Under the pieces are notes generated by a model. The model saw only the letters and a list, made by a program, of their open reading frames with translations, did no database searches and was not told the DNA's origin. A stretch of DNA of 64,000 bases from DASZHJ01 sp035507155 (GTDB lineage: Bacteria; Pseudomonadota; Alphaproteobacteria; ATCC43930; CGMCC-115725): NCBI GenBank assembly GCA_035507155.1, contig DATJOK010000163.1, forward strand, positions 1 through 64,000, given 5' to 3'. Both the position numbers and the translations under genes were made by a program. Below are positions 32,320 through 41,056 of the stretch, piece after piece. Numbering within the stretch: the stretch's first letter is position 1; each line of letters opens with the position of its first letter.

Positions 32320-33642
32320 TCAGCCGCGCTGCGCAGCCTTTGGAACTGGCGGCAGAGCCGGACGCGCGGCGGGCGCATGCGCGTCGAGGATGCCGAGCGG
32401 ACCGGGGTCCGCGTAATCGGGGAAGATGCCGGCGAGCTGGAGCGGACGGCCCGCATGCGCCCGGAGCGCCTCGCTCAGCACCTGGCGATAGTCGGTGGCG
32501 ACGGCGAGATCGACGCCCTCGTCGAGCTTGTCCGAGGCAAGGCCGGGCCAGCGGCCATAGATGCGCCCGCCCCTCACCCTGCCGCCCAGCACCGCCATCA
32601 CGCCGGCACGACCGTGGTCGGTGCCGTTGCTCTTGTTGGAGCGGAACCGTCGGCCGAACTCGCTCACCGTCACGACGATCAGGCGGTCGTGAAAGCGCGC
32701 CATATCGGCATAGAAGGCGGAGATCCCCGCGGAGAGGCGCTCGACGCAGTTGCGGAACCGGCCTGGCTGATTCTCGTGCGTGTCCCAGCCGCCGATGTCG
32801 GCGGTGGCCACCTGCAGGCCGATCTCCATCTTGGCGATCTGCGCGATCGTCCGGAGCGGCCGACCGAGATCGCCTGCCGGCTCATAGGCGGCGCCGCGCT
32901 CGGGCGCGTAGGCGATGGGATGGTTCTGCGGATCGCGCGGAATGTGTCCGTCGATCATCGCCATGGCACCGAGAGCGGCGCGGCCTGCGGCGCCGGCATC
33001 GCCGGGGGCATTGCGGTAGAGCCGGTCGAGAACAGCGGCCACCGGCGGTCCTCCCGGCACGCCGAACCCGCCGCCAAGATCGGCGATGGCGAGATCGGCG
33101 GAAGAACCGAGAAACTCGCCGCTGAGGGCGCCCGCCGCGGAGATGCCGGTGCCAGGGGCGGCAACGCCGATCTGCTGCTGATAGCGGGCAAGCCAGCCGG
33201 AGCTGCTGCGGGCAAGCGCGGCACCACCGGCAACGCCGTGCTCGATCATGTCCGTGGCGACGAAGTGGCTGCGCGTGGCGTCGGTGAGGCCCGCCGCGTG
33301 AACGAAAGCGAGATGGCCGTCCTTGTAGAGCTCGGCGAGGCCATTCGCTGCCGCATGCAGGCGGAAGTCGATGCGCGGATCCGGCCCATGCGCCAGGGCA
33401 TGACCGGCCTCGGGTCCATCGGCGCTCACGCGGAGATCGGAATTCCGCGCCTCGATGAAGGCGGGATCGCTGGCGGGAGAAATGAGATTGAGGCCGTCGC
33501 AGCCGCCGCGCAGGTGGATGATCACCAGCAGCCCGCGATCAACGCCCTCGGCGGCAAAAGCGAGCCGGCCGAGACCCGGCACCGCCGTCACGCCGACCGC
33601 TGCCAGCGCGCCCTGCAGAACTTGCCGCCGATCGATCTTCAC
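32320..33642 (-). CDS. DUF1501 protein with Tat signal
   Basis: The 440-residue exported protein begins MKIDRRQVLQGALAAVGVTA, a twin-arginine signal. The sulfatase-like DUF1501 features follow: VIIHLRGGCDGLNLISP (about residue 40), FVHAAGL, VTVSEFGRRFRSNKSNGTDH (about residue 325) and GGRIYGRWPGL. These proteins nearly always pair with DUF1800 proteins, as here (10-bp gap). The pair is exported or surface-linked; its biochemical role is not established. Confidence 0.88.
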   Translation of the reverse strand: MKIDRRQVLQGALAAVGVTAVPGLGRLAFAAEGVDRGLLVIIHLRGGCDGLNLISPASDPAFIEARNSDLRVSADGPEAGHALAHGPDPRIDFRLHAAANGLAELYKDGHLAFVHAAGLTDATRSHFVATDMIEHGVAGGAALARSSSGWLARYQQQIGVAAPGTGISAAGALSGEFLGSSADLAIADLGGGFGVPGGPPVAAVLDRLYRNAPGDAGAAGRAALGAMAMIDGHIPRDPQNHPIAYAPERGAAYEPAGDLGRPLRTIAQIAKMEIGLQVATADIGGWDTHENQPGRFRNCVERLSAGISAFYADMARFHDRLIVVTVSEFGRRFRSNKSNGTDHGRAGVMAVLGGRVRGGRIYGRWPGLASDKLDEGVDLAVATDYRQVLSEALRAHAGRPLQLAGIFPDYADPGPLGILDAHAPAARPALPPVPKAAQRG

Positions 33643-33652
33643 GACCGGCTCC

Positions 33653-35233
33653 TCACGCGCTCTGGAACATCGGCGACATCGCCGCCAGGGCGGCGAGCCG
33701 AGCCGAGCGCTTGGCGAATTCCGGCGTCGCGGGATTGGCGAGCGGCTGATCCGCGGGCCAGCCCAGCCCCTGCAGGATCGCGTCCGCCACCTGCACTGGC
33801 GCTGCGCCCTGGAGCCTCGCGAGGTGCTGCGCCGCCACCGCCCGCGCGGTCAGCACGCCGCCGGGCGGAAAGGTCGGTGGCATCGCGCCGGTACCCCACC
33901 AATTCTCGGCAAGGCCCAGCACCAGCGCCCAGCGATGCCGCATGCTGTTGGCGCCGAGGAAATACGCGTTATCGTCCGGCAGGCCGGTGGGCGGCGGCCA
34001 GCCGAACAGCCGCTGGCCGCCATTGGCGATTTGGTTCCAGAGCCCTTCCGTCGGCACCAGATCGATGCCGGTGGTGCGCGCGAAGCCGGCGGCGAGTGCC
34101 AGCGGCCGGCGCACCTTGCCGCCCCTGGCCGCAGCAAATTCCGGCGACAGCAGGATCACGCGAACCACCTCGGCGATCTGCTCCGGCGAGCGGCGCGCTC
34201 TGGTCCAGGCGGTCACCGCCGCCGTCACGAGCCTCGCCGGCGGCGGGTCGCCGACGAAGCGGCGGCAGAGCTTGGTGCAGACGAACTTCGCCGTGGCGGG
34301 GTGCTCCGCGACGAGATCGAGGACGCGCCGCCCATCCGCCATCGCCGGCGCGAATTCCTTGAACTCATGAGCCAGCACGCGCTTCTGGTAGCCGTCGTGC
34401 CAGGTCTCGACATAGGTGAAGCGGCCGGTCGCCGGCAGCTTGCGGTGCCCGTCGATGCCCGACCCGTCCTCGACCGTCCAGCCGGTGAAGGCGCGGGCCG
34501 ACTCATAGACGTCCTCGTCGATGTAGCCTTGCGGCGCCCCCTTGAGCGCGCCCGGCACCTCGCGCCAGCGATCGTAGCGGTCGTTGAGATAGGCGTCGCG
34601 GCCAAGCGTATGCAGCTCGAAGAGCTCGCGGCCGTAGTTCTCGTTGGCGGCGCCGGCACGCGAGGAGCGGTTGGAGAGGTAGTAGAGCATGGCGGTGCTG
34701 GTGGCGACCGCCTCCAGAAAAGCGCGGAAATTGCCGAGCGCGTGCCGGCGGATGACGTCGCGGTCGTAGGTCGGCAGCGCGACAGAGATCTCGTCGCCGC
34801 TGAAGGCGTCGACGTTGAAATGGTCGTGCCAGAAACTCGCCAGCACCTCGCGCAGCTGCCAGCGACTGTGCACGGCGCGGAGGATGGTGGCGGCAGTCAC
34901 CTCCTCGCGCGGACGACGGCGCTCGGCGCCATCCATCTCCTGGCGCTTGACGATGAGCGGCCAGGCTTCGTCGATCGGCTTATCCAGATAGGCGAGTGGT
35001 CGCAGCTCGTCGACCGCCGGCCACTTGTCATTGGCATTGTATCTGATCCGCAGCCGCAGCCGCTCCAGCCGCTGGTGCACGGCGGCGTCCTGCGCTTCCT
35101 GGGGGTGCAGCTGCTCTTCAACCCAGGCGGCAAAACCGCGCCGGCCGAGCTCGTCCATGTCTTCCGGGCGCGCGCCGTATCCCGCGCGCCCCAGCGCGGA
35201 GACGATCCATTCGGACGATGGTTGGACGGGCAT
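33653..35233 (-). CDS. DUF1800 protein
   Basis: The 526-residue protein has the family opening (ALGRAGYGARPEDMDELGRRG), WVEEQLHP, the central LREVLASFWHDHFNVDAFSG (about residues 140-160), NYGRELFELHTLGRD (about 220) and FTGWTVEDG. It lacks an obvious signal peptide, while its DUF1501 partner has a Tat signal, so it may travel with that partner; that is inference. It is transcribed first of the two. The 157 bp to the next gene on its upstream side hold no gene. Confidence 0.87.
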   Translation of the reverse strand: MPVQPSSEWIVSALGRAGYGARPEDMDELGRRGFAAWVEEQLHPQEAQDAAVHQRLERLRLRIRYNANDKWPAVDELRPLAYLDKPIDEAWPLIVKRQEMDGAERRRPREEVTAATILRAVHSRWQLREVLASFWHDHFNVDAFSGDEISVALPTYDRDVIRRHALGNFRAFLEAVATSTAMLYYLSNRSSRAGAANENYGRELFELHTLGRDAYLNDRYDRWREVPGALKGAPQGYIDEDVYESARAFTGWTVEDGSGIDGHRKLPATGRFTYVETWHDGYQKRVLAHEFKEFAPAMADGRRVLDLVAEHPATAKFVCTKLCRRFVGDPPPARLVTAAVTAWTRARRSPEQIAEVVRVILLSPEFAAARGGKVRRPLALAAGFARTTGIDLVPTEGLWNQIANGGQRLFGWPPPTGLPDDNAYFLGANSMRHRWALVLGLAENWWGTGAMPPTFPPGGVLTARAVAAQHLARLQGAAPVQVADAILQGLGWPADQPLANPATPEFAKRSARLAALAAMSPMFQSA

Positions 35234-35390
35234 GCCGCGATCCTGCGCTGCTCACCTTGCCAATTACATAGGTGAACGGTCGGGACGGCTATCCCCTTCC
35301 CTCGGCATTTATGACATTTCGTCGGGATCGACCGCCGGCACGTGCTGCTAGTCCTGCCAGATGCGCGCTCGACGCGGGACCGCCAGCAAC

Positions 35391-36239
35391 TCAGCGCCCA
35401 GCGCGGATCCGCTCCAGCACCGGCAGGATATAGCCCCGGAACTGGGCGGGATTCTCGCTCATGGGGAAATGTCCGAGCTCCTTCATCACCACCACTTCGA
35501 CGCCCGGGATCTGTTGCGCGGTGCGCAGCGTGTCCTCGGGCATGCAGGAGAAATCGTATTCGCCGGTCAGCAGGTAGAGGGGGCAGCGCTTGGTATCGAT
35601 CTCCCGCACCTTCTCGCGGAGGTCGCCGTCGACCCGGTAGAAATGGAGATCGCCCTTGAAGATGCCGGGGCCGCCCTGCAAGTACATCCAGAGCGTCTCC
35701 CAGCGCGCGACATCCGGACTCTGCGGCGCCATCAGCCCGGAGACCAGCGCGGCGGAGATCTCGCCGTGCACGTCCGGACGATAGAGCCACTCGGTATCGT
35801 ACCAGGGCGTCTGGAAATCCGCCGCCTCGAGGCCGATGAGAGCGCGGAATTTCTCCGCGTGCGCGATCGCCAGATGCAGCACGATGCGGCCGCCGATGGA
35901 GCAGCCGAGCACCGCCGGCTTCGCGAGATCGAGTGCGGTGCAGAACCCAAGGATCGCCTCGGCGTAGGAGCGCGTCGTCAGGCGATACTCCTCGCGCTCC
36001 CAGCCGTCGGGCGGCGTCGATTTGCCGTGCCAGGGCATGTCGAAGGCAAGGACGCGGAAGTGATCGGTGATCGCGGCGTCGGTCATGAGATGGCGGAACT
36101 GCCGCCCGTCGGCGCCGGCGGTGTGGAGGCAGACCAGCGGAATGCCGCTGCCGGCTTCCTCGAAATAGAGGCGATGGGCGCGGCCGCCGAGTGTCACATG
36201 CAGGTAGCGGCCGATCATCGGATCGAGCGGAGCGGTCAT
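35391..36239 (-). CDS. Alpha/beta-hydrolase
   Basis: The 282-residue hydrolase has the oxyanion region LVCLHTAGADGRQF, the nucleophile elbow G-C-S-I-G-G (VLGCSIGGRIVLHLA, about residue 113), the acid in YLLTGEYDFSCMPE and the catalytic His in KELGHFPMSENP. It starts 3 bp after the SCP2-like gene, so the two are translationally coupled. Substrate is unknown; ester or C-C bond hydrolysis is usual for this fold. Confidence 0.87.
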   Translation of the reverse strand: MTAPLDPMIGRYLHVTLGGRAHRLYFEEAGSGIPLVCLHTAGADGRQFRHLMTDAAITDHFRVLAFDMPWHGKSTPPDGWEREEYRLTTRSYAEAILGFCTALDLAKPAVLGCSIGGRIVLHLAIAHAEKFRALIGLEAADFQTPWYDTEWLYRPDVHGEISAALVSGLMAPQSPDVARWETLWMYLQGGPGIFKGDLHFYRVDGDLREKVREIDTKRCPLYLLTGEYDFSCMPEDTLRTAQQIPGVEVVVMKELGHFPMSENPAQFRGYILPVLERIRAGR

Positions 36240-36242
36240 GAC

Positions 36243-36662
36243 TCAGGCGGCTCCGGCGAGCCGGCGCGGCGCCGACAGCACATCCTTGAAGTAGAAGAGA
36301 TTGGCCATCAACGGATGGATGTCGCCCTCGATGGTGACGAGACCGCGCTTCGCAAGGCCGAAGAGATCGTGGTAGTGCGGCGGCGGCATTCTCTCCCAAT
36401 GCCGCCGCCAGGCCTCGGCGCCGCCGCGCACGGCAAAGCGCCAGGAGCGCATCAGCAGCGGCCCGCGCTCGCAGGCGATGATGCGCCCCCTGGCGATGCT
36501 GAGGTAGTAGGGAACCGGCCCGACCGATACCAGGAGATCGGTGCCGACGAAGCGGCCGCGGTGAAGAAGCCAGGGATCGTCGTTCACGAGCTGCGGCAGG
36601 CTCTCGAACCGCTGAAGCAGATCGGCTTCCGGCATCTCCATCGTCGCGACGCCCGCGCTCAT
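36243..36662 (-). CDS. SCP2-like small protein coupled to the hydrolase
   Basis: The 139-residue protein has a beta-rich core (LLVSVGPVPYYLSIARGRI) and the helical WRFAVRGGAEAWRRHWE, then YHDLFGLAKRGLVTIEGDIHPLMANLFYFK. This resembles a sterol-carrier-protein-2-like hydrophobic ligand-binding domain. GGGGAGGAAAGC before the ATG is a strong ribosome-binding site. Coupling to the hydrolase suggests it binds the hydrolase's hydrophobic substrate or product; that is inference. Confidence 0.6.
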   Translation of the reverse strand: MSAGVATMEMPEADLLQRFESLPQLVNDDPWLLHRGRFVGTDLLVSVGPVPYYLSIARGRIIACERGPLLMRSWRFAVRGGAEAWRRHWERMPPPHYHDLFGLAKRGLVTIEGDIHPLMANLFYFKDVLSAPRRLAGAA

Positions 36663-36692
36663 GCTTTCCTCCCCGCTGTCTCCTGGAGCCGA

Positions 36693-36893
36693 CTACCTCC
36701 GCAGGAACCACAGCAGGAAGCTCAGCACCAGGCTGAGCAGCACCGAGGTCGCCACGGGAATGTAGAGACGGAAGTTGCCGCGCTCGATCGCGATGTCGCC
36801 GGGCAGCCGGCCGAGGCCGATCTTCTGGATCACCGGCCAGAACAATCCGCAGAGCAGCAGCATCAGGCCGAGGAAGACGAGAAAACGGCTCAC
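36693..36893 (-). CDS. DUF2905 small membrane protein
   Basis: The 66-residue protein has two transmembrane helices (FLVFLGLMLLLCGLFWPVI, and VATSVLLSLVLSFLLWFL) around the conserved IGLGRLPGDIAIERGNFRLYIP. This is DUF2905, widespread and of unknown function. Its start overlaps the stop of the HtrA-like gene by 4 bp, so the two proteins are made together. The pairing with an inactive protease is notable. Confidence 0.9.
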   Translation of the reverse strand: MSRFLVFLGLMLLLCGLFWPVIQKIGLGRLPGDIAIERGNFRLYIPVATSVLLSLVLSFLLWFLRR

Positions 36894-37873
36894 GCCTGCG
36901 GCAGCCGCGGCGTCTTCATGAATTGCGCGCGGTCGGCGGACTTGATCGCCGCGAGCCGTGGCCGGTCGTCGCGCGCGAGGGTGAGCGGAACCTCGGTGCC
37001 GGCGGGCCCGAGCGCCCAGACCTGGCGATAGAGCCCGGAAAGGCTCGTCACCTCGCTGTCGCCGACGGTCAGGATCACGTCGCCCTTGCGGATGCCCACC
37101 TGCTGCGCGGGGCCGCGCGGCGACAGCCCCACCACCACCACGTGGCCGTCGGTCTCCGCCGCATAGATGCCGAGCCAGGGCCGCGCCGGCCGCCGCACGC
37201 GGCCGTAAGTCAGGAGCTCATCGATGATCGTCTTCAGGAGATCGATCGGCACGATCATGTTGAGATCCTGCGCCGGTCCGCCGTCGATCGATTCCTGCAC
37301 GAAGAGGGAGCCGATGCCGGCGAGCGTGCCGTCCCGCGCGATGAGCGCGGTGCCGCCCCAGTTCGGATGCGCCGGCGCGGTGAAGATCGCCTCGTCCAGC
37401 AGGTACTCCCAGTAGCCGGCGAATTCCCGCCGCGCCACCACCTGCGCCGCGATCGCCCGCCGCCGACCGCCGGCACCGGCGACGATGACCGGCTCGCCCA
37501 CGGGCACGTCGGCGGCACTGCCGAGCGGCAGTGCCGGCACGTCGAGATGTCCCAGCGCCTGCACCAGGCCGAAGCCTGTCTCGTAGTCATAGGCGAGCGC
37601 GTGCCCCGCCACCGCGCGACCGTCGGCGCTGTAGAGCCAGATCGTCTCCGCCTCGCTCATGAGATAGCCGATGGTGATGGCGAGCCCGCTCTCGCGGATG
37701 AGCACCGCGTTCCCTGCGCGCTCGGTGCCGAGAGTGCCGGCAGAGAACGCGTCCTGCGGCACCGTCGCCTCGAGCCGCAGCACCGAGGAGAGCGCATGAT
37801 CGAGGTCGAAGCTGTAATCCTGCGGTCGCGGCCGCGCTTCGACCGGAATTTCCCAATCGGTCTTTTCAGCCAT
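36890..37873 (-). CDS. HtrA-like trypsin-fold/PDZ pseudo-protease
   Basis: The 327-residue protein has a trypsin-like S1C domain (about 25-215) and a PDZ domain (about 230-310: RPWLGIYAAETDGHVVVVGL, GPAQQVGIRKGDVILTVGD). At the catalytic positions, His is Y70 (AITIGYLM), Asp is G100 (DYETGFGLVQ) and Ser is W172 (HPNWGGTAL where N-S-G-G is expected). Alignment was by eye but is unambiguous at N-x-G-G. No signal peptide or anchor is present, so it is probably cytoplasmic. Translation is coupled to DUF2905. It probably binds peptides rather than cutting them. Confidence 0.85.
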   Translation of the reverse strand: MAEKTDWEIPVEARPRPQDYSFDLDHALSSVLRLEATVPQDAFSAGTLGTERAGNAVLIRESGLAITIGYLMSEAETIWLYSADGRAVAGHALAYDYETGFGLVQALGHLDVPALPLGSAADVPVGEPVIVAGAGGRRRAIAAQVVARREFAGYWEYLLDEAIFTAPAHPNWGGTALIARDGTLAGIGSLFVQESIDGGPAQDLNMIVPIDLLKTIIDELLTYGRVRRPARPWLGIYAAETDGHVVVVGLSPRGPAQQVGIRKGDVILTVGDSEVTSLSGLYRQVWALGPAGTEVPLTLARDDRPRLAAIKSADRAQFMKTPRLPQA

Positions 37874-37927
37874 CGGTCTGATTCTTCCCGTCCGCGCGCG
37901 CCCTGGCAAGGGCCTCGCGAGCCGGTC

Positions 37928-38335
37928 TCACTTTAGCGCGTTGTGAATAAGAAAGTCGGCGAAATCCGCCGGCTTCAGCTTCAACTCGCCGAGCTCTGCA
38001 GCGCCGGCGAGCGCGCGCGAGACGAGAATATGATTCTCCACCTGTGCCGGCAGGACCTTGAAGATGCCGGCAGCGCCCCGGAGCTTGGGATAAAGATTGG
38101 GGTCGATCATCTTCAGCTTCGCGGCCAGCCGGGCGATCGCGTCCTCCTCGCTGATGCCGTCGGTCGCCTCCTTCTTCACCACGGCCCAATCGGTCTCGCC
38201 GGCCCAGCCCGCGGCGACCATCGCCTTCAGGTCCGCGGCCTCGGCGACGCCGACCTTGTAGACGTGTTTGCTGAGCCCGACATCGGAGGCCCATTTGCCG
38301 AGCTTGCTGCTGCGGGCGACGAAGATCAGGGGCAT
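37928..38335 (-). CDS. Conserved hypothetical protein (135 residues)
   Basis: This soluble, helical, Lys/Ala-rich protein begins MPLIFVARSSKLGKWASDVGL. Further segments are WAVVKKEATDGISEEDAIARL and YPKLRGAAGIFKVLPAQVENH. I recognise no domain. The ATG at complement 38333-38335 has GGAG at 8-nt spacing; a GTG one codon earlier is less likely. It is 54 bp upstream of the HtrA-like gene on the same strand, so it may share a transcript. Confidence 0.65.
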   Translation of the reverse strand: MPLIFVARSSKLGKWASDVGLSKHVYKVGVAEAADLKAMVAAGWAGETDWAVVKKEATDGISEEDAIARLAAKLKMIDPNLYPKLRGAAGIFKVLPAQVENHILVSRALAGAAELGELKLKPADFADFLIHNALK

Positions 38336-38378
38336 CACGAAAGCTCCGGCGCTGCGGCGGGCGGGGGCGCGCGGCGCT

Positions 38379-39083
38379 TCAATGCAGCAGCCACTGGCGA
38401 AGCGCCGCGTTCACCGATTTCGGCTTCTCCATGGTCGAGAGATGGCCGCAATCCTCGATCACCGTGAGCTTGGCGCCCGGCACCAGGCTCGCGATCTCCT
38501 CGTGCAGCGCCAGCGGCGTCAATGCATCCTGCCGGCCGCAGAGCACCAAGGTCGGGCAATGGATGCGGCGGAGATCCTCGCGGCCGTCGGGCCGCGCCAT
38601 GATCGCCTTCTGCTGGCGGAGAAAGCCCGCCTTCCCGATGTGCTCGGCCATGCCGATGATGGCGCGGGTGAGCGGCTCGTCCTCGCTGCGGGCAGGATGC
38701 ACCAGCAGCGGCAGCAGCCGCGGCGTCACGCCCTTGAACTCGCCTTTCTCCGAGAGCTCGATCAGGCCCCGCCGCCGCGCCGTCTGTTCCGGTGTGTCGG
38801 CACGGGAATTGGTGTCGAGAAGAGCGAGGCGCAGCACGCGCTCGGGCGCCTGGCGCATGACTTCCTGCGCGACATAGCCGCCCATGGAGAGCCCGGCGAC
38901 GGCGAACTCCCGTGCCGGCATCGCCGCCATCGCGCGGCGCGCCATGGCGGCAGCGGAGTCGTCCTGGCTCAGATCGGCGACGACCGGATCGGCAATATCC
39001 GACAGGCCTTCAACCTGCGGGCGCCACAGCGCCTCGTCGCAAAGCAGGCCGGGAAGCAGCAAAAGAGGGATTTTCTGAGGCAT
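38379..39083 (-). CDS. Alpha/beta-hydrolase
   Basis: The 234-residue hydrolase has LLLLPGLLCDEALW at the N-terminus, the nucleophile elbow G-L-S-M-G-G (VAGLSMGGYVAQEVM, about residue 64), the acid in LVLCGRQDALTPLALHEE and His in IEDCGHLSTMEKP. It resembles small esterase/lactonase members. The ATG at complement 39081-39083 is preferred; an in-frame start 12 codons upstream is unconserved. It is 43 bp before the hypothetical gene in the same direction. Confidence 0.85.
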   Translation of the reverse strand: MPQKIPLLLLPGLLCDEALWRPQVEGLSDIADPVVADLSQDDSAAAMARRAMAAMPAREFAVAGLSMGGYVAQEVMRQAPERVLRLALLDTNSRADTPEQTARRRGLIELSEKGEFKGVTPRLLPLLVHPARSEDEPLTRAIIGMAEHIGKAGFLRQQKAIMARPDGREDLRRIHCPTLVLCGRQDALTPLALHEEIASLVPGAKLTVIEDCGHLSTMEKPKSVNAALRQWLLH

Positions 39084-39206
39084 AGCGGGATCTTGGCGCC
39101 AAACCGGGCGCTCTCTCAAGAGCTTCTTCCCTGACCTCCGGCCAAATCCCGCCGGAGCCCCGCCATTGCTGCATGGAACCCGTCCTTATTTTGTCTCGGA
39201 AATAAA

Positions 39207-39235
39207 TTGACAATTAACCTCCGTACCCCAATTAA
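39207..39235 (+). promoter_or_regulatory. Candidate sigma-70 promoter of the DEAD-box helicase
   Basis: TTGACA (39207-39212) is followed 17 bp later by AATTAA (39230-39235) in the most AT-rich stretch of this intergenic region. A transcript starting near 39243 would have a ~40-base leader to the ATG at 39285. Confidence 0.45.
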
Positions 39236-39284
39236 AGGGCAACCCTAAGAAGGAAAAGCTGTATATGGCAGGTAGTTACCGCCG

Positions 39285-40760
39285 ATGAGTTTTGCCGACC
39301 TCGGCCTTTCGCCCGAAGTTCTTCAAGCCGTGCGCGACGCCGGCTACGAGACCCCGACCCCGATCCAAGAGCAGGCAATCCCGTACATTCTGATGGGCCG
39401 CGATGTCCTGGGCTGCGCTCAGACCGGCACCGGCAAGACCGCGGGCTTCACGCTTCCCATGATCGACATCCTGGCGCGCGGACGCGCGCGAGCCAGGATG
39501 CCACGCTCCCTCATCATCGAGCCGACCCGCGAGTTGGCGGCGCAGGTGTCGCAGGCCTTCGAGGTCTACGGCAAGCAGCACAAGCTCAGCATGGCGCTCT
39601 TGATCGGCGGCGAGAGCTTCACCGACCAGGAGAAGAAGCTCGATCGCGGCGTCGATGTGCTGATCGCCACGCCCGGCCGCCTCATCGACCTCTACGAGCG
39701 GGGCAAGATCCTGCTCTCCGACACCAAGATACTGGTGATCGACGAGGCAGATCGCATGCTCGACATGGGTTTCATCCCCGACGTCGAGCGCATCGTCAGC
39801 CTGATCCCGAAGATCCGGCAGACGCTGTTCTTCTCCGCAACCATGCCGCCGGAGATCCGGCGTCTGGCGGATGCCTTCCTGATGAATCCGAAAGAGATCA
39901 CCGTGGCCCCGCCCGCCTCGCCCGCGGAAACGGTGGCGCAGCATCTGCTGGTGGTCGAGCCGATCGACAAGCGCGAGACGCTGCGGCGCCTGATCCGCCA
40001 CGAGGACGTCAAGAACGCCATCATCTTCTGCAATCGCAAGCGCGACGTCGACATCCTCAACCGCTCGCTGGTGAAGCACGGCCTCGACTCTGCCGCCCTC
40101 CACGGCGACATGCCGCAATCGAAGCGCACCGAGACCCTGGAGCGCTTCAAGAACGGCGAAATCCGCATCCTGGTAGCGAGCGACGTGGCGGCCCGCGGCC
40201 TCGATGTCCAGGGCCTCTCCCACGTCTTCAATTTCGACGTGCCGCATCACGCCGAGGACTATGTGCATAGGATCGGCCGCACCGGCCGCGCCGGCAAGCC
40301 CGGCCGCGCCTTCACCCTGGCGACGCCCGAGGACGGCAAGGCGGTCGCCGCGATCGAGGCGCTGATCCGCAAGCAGATCCCGCGCGAGACCCTGGGCGAC
40401 ATGCCGGCGGTGGAGTTGGGCGCGGAAGAGAGCGACGGTCAGCGGCGGCACGGTCGTGGCGGCCGCGGCCGTGGCCGCGACAATCGTGGCGGACGCGACC
40501 ACCGCAGCGAGCGGCCGCGCGAGCCGGCTCCCCGGCGCGAGGAAGCGCGCGTCCAGACGGAGCCACGCGAGCGCGAGCGACCTGCTCCGCGGCTTCCGGC
40601 CCGCCCCATCCGTCCCGAGGACGGCAGCGAGGGCGCGCGGGTGATGCCGCTGCCGGTCGCCATCGAGCGCGATCACGACGGCGGCGACCAGCGCGTGATC
40701 GGCTTCGGCGACCATCTGCCGGCCTTCCTGCGGCGGCCTGTTCGGGTCGCCGGCGCCTGA
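39285..40760 (+). CDS. DEAD-box ATP-dependent RNA helicase (RhlE-like)
   Basis: The 491-residue protein has the Q motif (FADLGLSPEVLQAV, TPIQEQAIP), Walker A AQTGTGKT, Ia PTREL, II DEAD within VIDEADRMLDMGF (about residue 153), III SAT (about 183), then the helicase C-terminal domain with IV IIFCNRK, V ASDVAARGLDV and VI HRIGRTGRAG. After about residue 385 comes a disordered RGG/RE-rich tail. It unwinds RNA, probably in ribosome assembly or cold adaptation. RhlE assignment rests on length and tail. Confidence 0.93.
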   Translation: MSFADLGLSPEVLQAVRDAGYETPTPIQEQAIPYILMGRDVLGCAQTGTGKTAGFTLPMIDILARGRARARMPRSLIIEPTRELAAQVSQAFEVYGKQHKLSMALLIGGESFTDQEKKLDRGVDVLIATPGRLIDLYERGKILLSDTKILVIDEADRMLDMGFIPDVERIVSLIPKIRQTLFFSATMPPEIRRLADAFLMNPKEITVAPPASPAETVAQHLLVVEPIDKRETLRRLIRHEDVKNAIIFCNRKRDVDILNRSLVKHGLDSAALHGDMPQSKRTETLERFKNGEIRILVASDVAARGLDVQGLSHVFNFDVPHHAEDYVHRIGRTGRAGKPGRAFTLATPEDGKAVAAIEALIRKQIPRETLGDMPAVELGAEESDGQRRHGRGGRGRGRDNRGGRDHRSERPREPAPRREEARVQTEPRERERPAPRLPARPIRPEDGSEGARVMPLPVAIERDHDGGDQRVIGFGDHLPAFLRRPVRVAGA

Positions 40761-40765
40761 GTAGA

Positions 40766-40796
40766 ATGGGCTCCACGCAGCGGGAGCGGAGCCCAT
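40766..40796 (+). promoter_or_regulatory. Stem-loop that pairs with the start codon of the RAM-domain gene
   Basis: ATGGGCTCC (40766-40774) pairs perfectly with GGAGCCCAT (40788-40796), giving a 9-bp stem and 13-nt loop. The right arm contains a GGAG and the first two bases of the ATG at 40795. A second purine run GGGAG (40782-40786) is in the loop. The hairpin could hide the start codon and control translation. Confidence 0.55.
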
Positions 40797-41052
40797 GAAG
40801 GCCATCTTCGTCATGGTGAAGTGCGAGCTCGGCAAGGCCTATCAGGTTGCCGACGAGGCCGTGCTCGGCATGGAGCAGGTATCGGAGGTCTATTCCACCT
40901 CCGGCCAGTACGACCTCCTGATGAAGTGCTATCTCCCCGACGACGCCGATATCGGCCATTTCGTCGTCGAGAAGCTGCAGAAGCTCCCGGGCGTGAAGGA
41001 CACCTTCACCATCACCGCCTACAAGGCCTTCACCGAGGACAAGTCGGCATAG
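40795..41052 (+). CDS. Stand-alone Lrp/AsnC ligand-binding (RAM) domain protein
   Basis: The 85-residue protein consists only of the alpha/beta RAM domain of Lrp-family regulators: AIFVMVKCELGKAYQVADEA, VSEVYSTSGQYDLLMKCYLP and LPGVKDTFTITAYKAF. It has no helix-turn-helix. Such proteins assemble into rings and bind amino acids, and may modulate full-length Lrp proteins by mixed assembly (inference). It sits 34 bp after the helicase. Its start codon lies in a hairpin and its stop is followed by two more. Confidence 0.85.
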   Translation: MKAIFVMVKCELGKAYQVADEAVLGMEQVSEVYSTSGQYDLLMKCYLPDDADIGHFVVEKLQKLPGVKDTFTITAYKAFTEDKSA

Positions 41053-41056
41053 TCTG

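Noticed and set aside
32253..35275. Long + strand frames opposite the DUF1501/DUF1800 genes
   Set aside because: Low-complexity translations; the opposite strand has two full-length known families with proper starts.
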